A stretch of DNA of 64,000 nucleotides from contig VCJN01001326.1 of assembly GCA_006384855.1 (NCBI GenBank), positions 209,501 through 273,500 on the forward strand, written 5' to 3'. Below, one piece after another: positions 54,150-64,000 of this stretch. The DNA comes from Tetraselmis striata. Its lineage: Eukaryota; Chlorophyta; Chlorodendrophyceae; Chlorodendrales; Chlorodendraceae. The translations under genes were made by a program, and so were the position numbers. The stretch's first letter is position 1, and every line of letters begins with the position of its first letter. The notes under the pieces were generated by a model. It ran no database searches. It worked only from the letters and a program-made list of their open reading frames with translations, and had not been told where the DNA came from.

Positions 54150-55201
54150 TCATGACTCATCATCATCAACCTGCTCGGGGACAGACCAAGTGAAAATATC
54201 ATATGGGCGGCCGTCCACCCATCTCGGGAATTGTATACTCGTCCGGTTCAGATTCCGGCGCTGTAGTGTAGCCGGCATTCCAGGAACGCCTGAGCGCTCG
54301 TCCACAGCTATATATGGAACCCAAGGTGGGCGCATGATTGCACGTGACACAAACAATAGTCTTTCCTCATATGACTTGGCATACATGACTTGTTGGCACG
54401 AAGTACTGCATGAGCTCACGTTATGTTGACGCCAGTCTTCCCGGGCAATCCCGGCGTTAGCGGCGGCAATAGCACCGCCACGACTACGGCAAGAGTGAGA
54501 TCCGTAAGTAGCTAGGAACTCCTTAGCGGTAAAGCCCATAATGGAACGTATCCACTGAGACAAGTACCGAGTGTAATCAGCAAATGTAATAATTGTGCCA
54601 TTGGGAGCCATTTCACGCGGAGAAGACCGGACGAATTTTCCGACAAAGCCCCAAAAGATAAGGCGAACAAGTGGTTTCCTACCAGCATGCCGAGTCAAAT
54701 TCATTTGCCGCCGCAGCAACCGAACGGGACAAATTGGTCCTGCTGGAATCTCAGAAATAACAACCCGTGTCCCTTAACGGTACCGATCCGCCTTTCTTTT
54801 AGCGGATGTAATTGTCACAAACTTGTCGCTCGGGGCGAAGACACTATCGGGGTGTCTCAGGCCCGACGTGCAGTCGAACCGGCACATTGCGCCAAATCAA
54901 AGGACGTACAAAACAACAACCACCATATCGCAATAAGCATCACTCTCCTGGGCGTATGCAGATGCAAACGCTAGGGCATCCCGCCAAGAAAAGGTTCTTT
55001 GTGGTTAGCAACCTTTAGGCCAATCGGGCGCTTCGCCGCCTCTCGAACCATAGCAGCCCCCGGGAAAAGCGTAGCGCTAGGGAGGTTATTGTAAAGATTG
55101 ATGCGTTGGTGAAGCGCAACCGCCGCTAAAGCCGTTTTTTGCAACCGAGTATGACTCGGCTGTGTTAGCAATGAACTACAACTAGAGCGCCACCGTATCA
55201 T
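54150..55201 (-). pseudogene. Tyrosine recombinase of D2
   Basis: Same blocks and same stops as the D1 copy (HSCRSRGGAIAAANAG; QRINLYNNLPS). The lesions predate the duplication. Confidence 0.75.
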
Positions 55202-56562
55202 CAGAGGCCGGCATAAGGTTCCAGGGAGCCGTTAGGGAGGCGCATCACTTCAGGAAACGGCGCCATGCATAGGCCTATCCGGAGCTAGTGCTCTATGCGA
55301 CGAGCATAATTACGAATGTCAATCATCCAAAAGGGAACGCTATATAGGGTCAATCATCTTGGTTTAGAACAAACTCGTCCCAAGGGGTCGCCGGCATCTC
55401 AGAACCGCCAGTCCACGCCTTCGTAAATAAAGTGAGCAACATGAGGTGTCAAGATATGTCACCATGTAGTGGTATCCCAAAAAGAAATAAACAGAGTACC
55501 AGTCGCATCACATGTGTGCATACGTCGGAGCACAACACCCACCATTCCGAATGAGGGATTAATCCAACAAATAAACTGAGACCAATCACACTGCATAGAG
55601 TTGACACCATGAGTGCCATCAAACCTCACTGAGAGAGGAACACACTGGAGTGGGCATTCTCGCTGCTCGCAAAGATATCACCTGCGTCAGGGCGCCATCG
55701 GGCATCCATCGTCTGAAAATATCTACTGTGCAACATCCAGGCACTAGCTATCTAGTATCCAAATTTATGTATATAGTGTCAGCACGGATATTCCTGCTGG
55801 CTTTGGGAACCGTCCAATTCATATAATCCAGGATGTCATACTTAACACAAAGGTGATGTATTTAAATAGCCAGATCATTATACAGATCAGCTAGGGATAC
55901 TAGGGATATATCTGCTACCCTTTTTCACTATCACTTTTTCACTAGCAGGTTTTGGTTGTCAGTCTGAATTTCTACGAGAGCACCAGTAATATATACTAGA
56001 ATGTGATAAAGGAAAATATGCGTCTAATAACTCCAGCCACCTAAAAGATAGAGGAATGAGCTCGCTCCCACAAAGTCAAGAACCCATGGGCGATAAGCTG
56101 ATGATAATGAAAAAAGGCCTTTTATCATAAGCCCGCCGCAGCCAATATCATTGGCACCAGCTTCCAAATTAATGGCCAACGCATGCCGCCGGGGCCAGAT
56201 TCTGCACACACTAAACTCATATGTCTAGGCCTTTCCAGAACACATTTCATTCTTAGCCTCAAGTGTCGCAGTGACCCAAGTGGACCAGGACTACACTGAA
56301 TTTTAAACGGCACACATATGAAGATGATATAGTTGAGCTATATAGAGGGCCTAGAGCCAGCCTCATAGAAATTGCCGGGCCAGTAACACTAGCCCGCATA
56401 CTGATTGAAACTCTGTCTCTGCGCGCATTCAGCAATAAATCGGCGATGTCTTGTTGTAATCAATTCCATATGCCTTCGAGCACGGTACCGCGGCAGTAGA
56501 GTCAACCATAAAGCCCACATGCATGAGCAGTTTAACAGGAACGTGCGTGCTCTTGTCCATAT

Positions 56563-57283
56563 TTAGACATCAACCAGACATCGCAAAGTCGGAAACAATT
56601 CTTGTGCTGAGCATACATGCATCAATAACAGTGGGGGCAGAAAAAAAAATTCATCCAAATATGGCAGAACATGAATACCCTTTCTGCGCCAATGTCTGAC
56701 CCGCTCAGACATGCTCTTCAAAAAGGCATACGGAGCCACTTCCAAATGGTAAGCCATTCAACGTAAAATATTTGCCATTCCACTGGAAGGCCACATAAGG
56801 CGTGATGAGGGATGGAACTCGACATGACTAAAGCCAGATTTCAAATATCAAAAGCAATAGTATGACCACCTTTCATCATAATATCTCTGAGGTCAGAAAG
56901 TCCCTCAAATTTGAACTTATTATTGAATCAATTGCCTCATTGACATTATTATATCGCATATCTATAATCAGTCGGAGCTTATCAGAGCGATGTTTAGGCG
57001 CAGCGCCAAAAGGAATAATCACAATAGGCCTTTCAGATGTCTCAGTAACATGGCCAGCAGCCACCATTTTAGCTACACACCCATCCACAAAATTTGAACT
57101 CTGGTGGGCCGTTCTGAGGTTGGGAAACTCAGCTGGGGCAGGAGGAGCTGTCTTCCGGCGAAGAGAAAAGACATCCTCAATCCATCGCAGAACCGGAGCG
57201 GGGGCGGCATATAGAGCACCAGAAAGCGAGTGACCTCTTCAGAGTGCCAACTTCGAGCATGGGTGTGCCATGCTCCATCTCAA
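56563..57283 (-). pseudogene. Reverse transcriptase of D2
   Basis: Same as in D1 (YLDE in motif C), with further changes such as Phe for Leu after YLDE and an extra stop shortening the fingers frame (57088-56876 remains open). Confidence 0.75.
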
Positions 57284-58345
57284 ATCTGTCTTGTGGCTCT
57301 CTTATCTCCTAGCAGGACTTATCACCTACCAGGATGACTGCCATAGGGATAATGGAAGAGTTCTGTAGCGACACAGCAACATTACAAAGCAAATATATAT
57401 ATATAAATACATATATATATACATGTATATGCCGGTATCATTTTAAGTCTGTTGAGAGTCAGTAAAGACATGGATAATTCAAATTGGAATTTGAATCCAA
57501 ACAGTAAATAAGACTGTTCATAAGAGATACCAAAAAATCAGAATATAAAATTAAAGGAGACATATCTGAATATGCCGAAGCAAAGACAATTATGAAAATA
57601 TGTAAAATAGCAGCAATCTAAATGAAACATCAAACAGACAGCAAATATGCATCAATGCAAAAAGGCAGCATAAGAACCAGCCAGGTACTGAGAAACATCA
57701 TAATGGAAGCCGAATCAGAGTCAGGTAGCCTCGGAGGCTTCACTTGCAAAACAAAATGCTGCAAGGACAGCAAAGGTGTATTTTTAAAAGCTACAGGTAG
57801 CTCTCACCAAGGCGTTGAAGCAGAAATCAGAAGTACAAAAGAGAAATGATCGAACAGTCTTAGATCCCAGAGGATCAATGCAAGCATGCATTTTCAAATA
57901 ACAAGGATTACCAGTACATGCTACAGGAAGTCAAGTACACATCCATAGATGTGTTGCAAATCAGCCCTCTTTGGCATAACGGCAGTTATGCTTTAGGTGG
58001 CCAAAAGCACCACAGCCATGGCAAGAGCCGATGACACGACCACCAGCAGTAGGCTGGTAATTAGAATGGTTGTTCTGCTACTACGCCAGCCATAACAAAG
58101 GCAATATCTAGAGGGTCGAAACTATTATACTATTCACGACCGCTACAACGACCACACCGCGCCGCCGACACCACGACCACCACGCTTGATGCCGCCGCCA
58201 CGACCACCACCACCACCACCGCCGCCGCCGCCTCAAGTGTTGGAGGAACCCTGCTCTGCCTTAAGAATAGAGGATTTCGTCAGCTTCATAGCTTTTCGAG
58301 CTCTTTGTTTGTGAGAAAGAGTCATATTTGGGCCGCAGATATCAT

Positions 58346-61300
58346 GGTACAGGGCACATTTTTGAGTCAAAACGGTCCAATTCCTGGACTCAAAAATGTG
58401 CCCCCCCACGTGATCGCTTAGGCTGGGATATGTACCCATTTTTCGGTCACATTTCAGGTGCAATGCAATACTATACGAGAGTACTAAAATGGCACATCGG
58501 CGTGTCCTCTTCGCGCCCTCAGTCGCGTAAAGTACTATCTGCCTCACCTTGGAAGATTGCGGACGCGAGGGCATGGCGACTGCGTTTCAAGCGTTTCAAG
58601 CCTGGAAATCGAGCCTCACTCGCGCAGAGAAGACGCCCCGGGCCTACGAGTCTATCGCCGACCTCAGAGATTGTGTTCGTCGCAACGAGATGCTACCTCT
58701 GAACCCTGCTGACAGCGACGCGGCGTTGGGGCGAGATGTCGGCGCAGGCGGCGGTGCGGGCTTCGCGTCCCGAGATGAGGGCTCCTTAGGCGGAGATGCG
58801 GGTCGAGGAGGCGGAGATGCGGCACCGCCACGTGAAGATGTGGCCCTGCGACTCCCACCAGCGGCACCCGAAGGCGCCTGACGGCTTGACGGGGCTTCGC
58901 GTTTCGGCTTGGGCGCCTGGAAGGGGTCGTCGTCCTCCAACTCTTTCGCCATCTTAAAGGAGGAGTCGGCCCACGCTTCTTGGAATGCTTTTTGCGCAGC
59001 TTAATGGGCGACAAGCTGCTGCTCTTGCCTCCATAGGCGGAGATGCGGGTCGGGGAGGCGGAGATGCGGCACCGCCACGGGAAGATGTGGCCCTGCGACT
59101 CCCACCAGCGGCACCCGAAGGCGCCTGACGGCTTGACGTGGCTTCGCGTTTCGGCTCAGGCGTCTGGAAGGGGTCGTCGTCCTCCAACTCTATCGCCATC
59201 TTAAAGGAGGAGTCGGCCCACGCTTCTTGGAATGCTTCTTGCGCAGCTTAATGGGCTACAAGCTGCTGCTCTTGCCTCCATAGGTGGAAATGCGGGTCGG
59301 GGAGGCGGAGATGCGGCACCGCCACGGGAAGATGTGGCCCTGCGACTCCCACCAGCGGCACCCGAAGGCGCCTGACGGCTTGACGTGGCTTCGCGTTTCG
59401 GCTTAGGCGTCTGGAAGGGGTCGTCGTCCTCCAACTCTATCGCCATCTTGAAGGAGGACTCGGCCCGCGCTTCTTGGAATGCTTTTTGCGCAGCTTAATG
59501 GGCGACAAGCTGGTCTTGCCTCCCGTGCTCAACGCACCGTGCGGGCGCTTCGTCGCACTCGAAGGCTGAGGCTCACTCGGCGGCTTGGCAGTCTCCGAGG
59601 GACCAAGCCTGCTCGGGGGAGGGGCGGAGCTGCTCGAAGCTCTATCAAGAGACCTGCTGCAGCGCCGTTTTGGGAGCCATCTCCGCCGGACCCCGGTGGC
59701 GGTGGTTGAGATGCGGGCTTAGAGGACCCGCCAGCCTGACGCGGCGCCGCTACGACCTGGTAGTAGCGGTCGTCGACCAAGACGGTGGGGGGTAAAGAGC
59801 TGGCTCGGCAACCTTCCAGTATGAGGATTTTTATGACAAAAAGGGGATTTAATTGCCCATATGCTTTACAATACTATACAGATTGCAAGGCAGTACCACA
59901 AATGCCTGATATTTGCTGGCGGCACGCCGCAGATTGTTGCAGCGCTGCACCGCAGATGCTGCCTTTAGGCATGCTTTTATTGCCTAAATGGCTGCAAACC
60001 ATTTCGTATGCGGGGCTGCATGGCATGAAAGGGATGTGAACACGCACCGGCTTGACGATACTATACAGATTGCAAGGCAGTAGGGCTAATGCCTGATATT
60101 TGCTGGCGGCACGCCGCAGATTGCTGCAGCGCTGCACCGCAGATGCTGCCTTAAGGCATGCTTCAATTGACTGGATGGCTGCAAACCATTTATTAGTATG
60201 CGGGGCTGCATGGCATAGAAGGGATATGAATACGCACCTGCTTGTCGATACCATACAGATTGCAGGGCAGTAGGGATAATACCTGATATTTGCTGGCGGC
60301 ACGCCGCAGGTTGCTGCAGCGCTGCACCGCAGATGCTGCCTCTAAGCATGCTTTGATTGCCTAGATGGCTGCAAACCATTTAATATGCGGGGCTGCATGA
60401 ATCACCAACATGCGCCGGTCGGCGCGTTGGCGCCCCGCTGCGCCGGCCGCGGCGCGTTGGCGATCTCTCCACCCTCCGCATCTCTTGCTCGCCAGTCGTG
60501 CCAGCGGTGGCCTCAGCCACCGCTGCTTTGACGTCCGCGAGGACGTACCCGTCGTCCCCAATGTGGGCCTCCGGGTTCCAGTGCCGCGTCTCTTTCGCCG
60601 CCGTCATGGTTCTCGCCGTCTCGCATACACGAACCCACGTTGCTTGCCGAGGTGCTCCGAGAGATGCGCCCTTAAAGTCGCCGAATCTCTTCCGACGACC
60701 AACCACAAGGCGCGTCTGTTGGTGTCGGGGTTTCTTGGGTGCTTTGACGCGATGAGAAGTACACGACCCGCTTTCAACAGACTGTGGATAGGTAGTTCAT
60801 TTGCGGGCGGGGCCCTTGCGTCAAGTAGTTGCTCGGAATCTGCACGCAACAGATTTCCGCCTTGTAGGCCGCCAGCAGCGGTAGGAGCAAATTCAGGTGA
60901 GTGGACCAAGGCGACGTGACAACGACAAAGGGATCCTTTCACATGGCAGCGTTACAAGAGCTAGGAGCGACAGTACACGGGTTTGCACGCGAGAGATGCG
61001 AGCGCTCATATGCCCCCACTGCGGAGATGCGGCGGGTAATCCCACCCTCTACCTTTAAATTCTCTCCACTCTCCGCATCTCTTGCTCGTCAGTCGTGCCA
61101 GCGGTGGCCTCAGCCACCGCTGCTTTGACGTCCGCGAGGACGTACCCGTCGTCCCCAATGTGGGCCTCCGGGTTCCAGTGCCGCGTCTCTTTTGCCGCCG
61201 CCATGGTTCTCGCTGTCTCGCATACACGAGCCCACGTTGGTTGCCGAGGTGCTCCGAGAGATGCGCCCTTAAAGTCGCCGAATCTCTTCCGACGACCAAC

Positions 61301-62581
61301 TTCAAGGCGTCGACAATTGTCACATCTCGCCCCCTTTTGACGGCAGTGAGTGGCGCGCAGCAATTGAGAAAGATGATGAGGAGCAGCCCCCCCCCCCCCC
61401 CCCTCCCCCGCCACGCTGTCGACATTGGCAGGACCCGAGCCGTAGTCCGGGTCTGCCATGACGAGGGCTTTTGCCGGGTCATTTTACCAGGGGACGACAT
61501 TCGCATCTGCCGGTGAGCTTCTTGGACATACTCGTTGCAAATCCCCCGCAACTCGTTGTACACAAGCCGGTGGTCTTCAGAGGCAGGCCCGCATGTTCAC
61601 CGTGCTGCCTCTCGTCCCTGCCCCTCCCTTGCAGTCTGAGGTCATCGGGTATCGCGGATCGTGCATGATGTGTTAGAGGTCGTTGGCATACAAGGACGAA
61701 AACACGAAGCGGGTGGGAAACGGGGCGGGTGTCACCACTCATGTCGAGATGCGCGACGGCGAGGTGCGCTTAACGCAGCCCACGGCGCCCTGATGAGAGA
61801 TGCAAGCGAAGATGCGAGTCCGCGTACCGTTGGAGTCGCTCCTAGGAGAGGGACCAAAGGTGGCACACCTTGAGGCTTGGGGGGTCAGGCTGAGGCTCGC
61901 CGTGAGGCGAAGGCTGCGAATCTCCGGCCCCGGGCCATAGCGGTCCGCTTCCATGTTGCCCACCGCCCGGATGCATGGGCCTCATGGGCTGGGTCGTGGG
62001 TATTGGCGCCTGAGACGCCCTCCTGCCGGAACGCAAGTGCATCTGCGGAGAATCTTGCGCCATGGGGGTCACTAGCAGTGTGTCGAGAGCCCTGCTCGTT
62101 GGGTCAAAGCCAAGTGCAGCCGCAAATGTCCCCGCCACGCACAGAACTCTGCAAGCGGGCAGATGTGCGTTTTGCTCTGCGAGGACGGTCTGCCATGCTT
62201 TTGTGCACCGAGAAGCGTTAAGATGCCTCAAAGAATACAAGCGCGAGGGAGCTTGCGAGGGGTAGATGAGTGGGAAGCACAGTGGCGGCGTAGCATTCGA
62301 GGCCAAAAAAAACGGTTAGCATGGAAGGGTAGCGACGCATCTCGTCAAAGGGCGGTGGACATGCGTGTAGTACATAGTGCAGGTTCATTTCACTGAATAG
62401 TACCTCGTACAGTGTTGGCAAGAAAAGGAATGTGTCAAAGGCCAGTTTCACAGTACATTCGTACAGTGTTAGGCTGGACTCAAATTTGCACCCCCCAAAA
62501 GGGGTACAATATTGAGTTAAGGGGGGTGCAATTTTGAGTCCAGAAATGTGCCCATTTTGACTCAACAATCGCCCTTTTTCC
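58346..62581 (-). mobile_element. Transposon X, copy X1' (duplicate of X1)
   Basis: Same 10-bp target-site duplication (58336-58345 and 62582-62591) and inverted ends. Arrays: 247-bp units from 58790, 59037 and 59284; 188-bp units from 59873; a 30-bp minisatellite cut to about 1.5 units (60410-60461); 600-bp units from 60628 and 61225, one fewer than X1. C tract 17 nt (61387-61403). Confidence 0.85.
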
Positions 62582-62628
62582 CAGATATCATCGCCACGAC
62601 CACCACCACCACCTCCACGACCGCCGCC

Positions 62629-63462
62629 TCAAGTGTTGGAGGAACCTTGCTCTGCCTTAAGAATAGAGGATTTTGTCAGCTTCATAGCTTTTCGAGCTCT
62701 TTGTTTGTGAGAAAGAGTCATATTTGGGCCGCAGATACCATCGCCACGATACGTTTTGGCGGTATCGGCGGAACACTTATGACGAAGACACATAATCATC
62801 GCCTCTTCATATGTGCTACGAAACATATTCCTGAGAAAGCGAGGGACGGTCCGCTCTGAAGTGGACGACTTGATTTCTTCTACATGGACGGGGCGCTTCG
62901 CTGGGATTCCATGTTTCATGCCCGGATATGATTGGAGCATAATATCATAGAGCTGCCATGTGATATAAAAGACGAGAGCCATAAACTGAAACAACATTGT
63001 ACGGCAAACGTGAGTTTTACCGGTTTTTGCCTCCTTGAAGCCATCTAAAGGATGAGGAAGCTCCCGAGGAAGCAAGTTGGAGTCGCCGCCAAATTCGTCG
63101 GAGTCGGAGTCGGAATCGTCGTCCTCCCTGCGCCGAGCGCGTTTGGGGCGACGAGCAACACACGGGGTAGAAGCAAGTAGACGCCTTGCCTTTAGCTCCC
63201 TCCGGAACTCTCTGTTGGCCTTTTCGCGCTTCATGATGAAGGCGTCCATCTGAGCCTCAAGCGCAGTCCTTTTGGAGGTGTAGTTCTCGATGAGCATGTG
63301 GTGGTGCTCTCGAAACCTCTCTCCTTCGTTCGGGAGAAAGAAGCAGCACCTCGCTTGGCAGACTTGATGTCGCGAGAAACTCCTTGATATAGCGTCCTCT
63401 AATTGAGCGACGCGCCTATCGAACGGGGACACGCTATGCGAAAGGGCCAGCCTCGCGATCAC
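62629..63462 (-). CDS. Gag-like ORF of D2 (intact, 277 codons)
   Basis: First structural ORF of the DIRS/PAT-like element. Starts MIARLALSHSVSPFDRRVAQ. A basic helical segment (MKREKANREFRRELKARR) and a KRARRREDDDSDSDSDEFGG patch follow, then VFYITWQLYDIMLQSYPG and a Cys/His-containing end (MIMCLRHKCSAD, GICGPNMTLSHKQRARKAMK). No zinc knuckle of the retroviral CCHC type is seen. It is the only undamaged ORF of D1/D2, its D1 twin being frameshifted. The role as structural protein is inferred from position. Confidence 0.65.
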   Translation of the reverse strand: MIARLALSHSVSPFDRRVAQLEDAISRSFSRHQVCQARCCFFLPNEGERFREHHHMLIENYTSKRTALEAQMDAFIMKREKANREFRRELKARRLLASTPCVARRPKRARRREDDDSDSDSDEFGGDSNLLPRELPHPLDGFKEAKTGKTHVCRTMLFQFMALVFYITWQLYDIMLQSYPGMKHGIPAKRPVHVEEIKSSTSERTVPRFLRNMFRSTYEEAMIMCLRHKCSADTAKTYRGDGICGPNMTLSHKQRARKAMKLTKSSILKAEQGSSNT

Positions 63463-64000
63463 TACCCCGAGCAGAGATGCATGCCGGCACTAGTAAGACG
63501 ATAGTTGCAGATGGCGGTGGAAACGGGTAATGGTGCTCATATTCGTGACTAATCAGTAGAACAAGCGTAAACAAGAGCGCCGGTACGCACGAGAGAATAA
63601 TCAATCATACTAATAGCCACCGCATTAGAAGCGGCGGGCTACGGCACGGAAAACCGGCATTTTCAAATCCCGGTCCCCAGCTGTACTCCGCATGCTGCGT
63701 ACAGCTACATCCACGGCAATTGAAATGCCCAGTTGTATGGGAGGGGTTAGGCCACAATCAATTGAGATGTAAACACAGTACATTGCAGTGTTTGCACGAA
63801 GTGGCCCGTGCCGCACAGTCTTCGCCAGTCTGAGGTGTCGGCTATAGCTTCATCGCTATTCGAGATTATCGAAAAGCAACCAATACCTTAGACCCGACTT
63901 CTACTCCTATGGCTATATCACGTAGGGCGAGGTGGGCGGGAGCGATTAAAATGCCGGAAATGAGCCGGATCTTGCAGACCTCCTAACTATTTGCAGTGGG

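Larger units (their letters stand above)
53820..63732 (-). mobile_element. DIRS/PAT-like retroelement D2 (duplicate of D1, with X1')
   Basis: Bounded by the same direct repeats (53820-53947 and 63603-63732). It contains recombinase remnants (54150-55201), RT remnants (56563-57283), and an intact gag-like ORF (62629-63462). Confidence 0.85.
50898..64000. repeat. Unit 2 of the tandem segmental duplication (runs off the window)
   Basis: It begins inside the intron after exon 7 of the kinase-LOG gene (equivalent to 32930) and repeats kinase exons 1-7, D1 and X1. Offsets against unit 1 are 17,968 at the start, 17,959 near 58,240 and 17,285 after 62,000. The main change is a net loss of about 650 bp in the X arrays. 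Confidence 0.9.

Overview
The window is nuclear DNA of a eukaryote, most likely a green alga (Chlorophyta). Five spliced genes can be rebuilt with GT-AG introns whose phases agree. One is the plastid ribosomal protein PSRP-3/Ycf65 with a transit-peptide-like leader, and another is a second probable plastid-targeted protein. The transposons include DIRS/PAT-type tyrosine-recombinase retroelements, which are common in volvocine algae. Genus cannot be told from the sequence.

Layout. 1-2775: tyrosine-recombinase element YR-A (+); a decayed inverted relative, YR-B (-), lies at 26425-28945. 3150-3985, 13859-14046, 20055-20215 and 21848-22964: pieces of non-LTR retrotransposons (LINEs). 4500-13200: satellite- and G-tract-rich DNA with only uncertain transposon-like reading frames (a BED-type zinc finger, a Tudor-like segment, a Cys-rich tail, a 30-bp minisatellite). 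13526-13768 and 19698-19943: two tRNA-related SINEs, the second with a perfect 12-bp target-site duplication. 15286-19141: gene island with PSRP-3 (+) and a glycosyltransferase-like gene (-), convergent. 20508-21715: three 414-bp tandem units. 23814-25861: gene for a tail-anchored protein with a ubiquitin-like N-terminus. 29929-30595: small plastid membrane protein gene. 31249-34835: 13-exon gene (-) joining a PfkB nucleoside/sugar kinase to a LOG-type phosphoribohydrolase. 35853-46447: DIRS/PAT-like retroelement D1 (-), split by a 4.9-kb terminal-inverted-repeat DNA transposon called X here. 47118-48340: decayed transposase-like frame, broken by a second X copy (48345-50897).

From 50898 to the window end the sequence repeats 32930 onward almost base for base, so 32930-50897 is one unit of a tandem duplication of about 18 kb. 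The duplicate carries only the first seven exons of the kinase-LOG gene.

Functional reading. The host genes are plastid translation, a plastid membrane protein, a secretory-pathway glycosyltransferase, a tail-anchored membrane protein and a fused kinase-LOG enzyme. The fusion could turn a nucleoside (perhaps a cytokinin riboside) into its 5'-monophosphate and then into free base. About 28 long G or C homopolymers (13-30 nt) mark the window. In the confidently modelled host genes every one is intronic or flanking, never in an exon.
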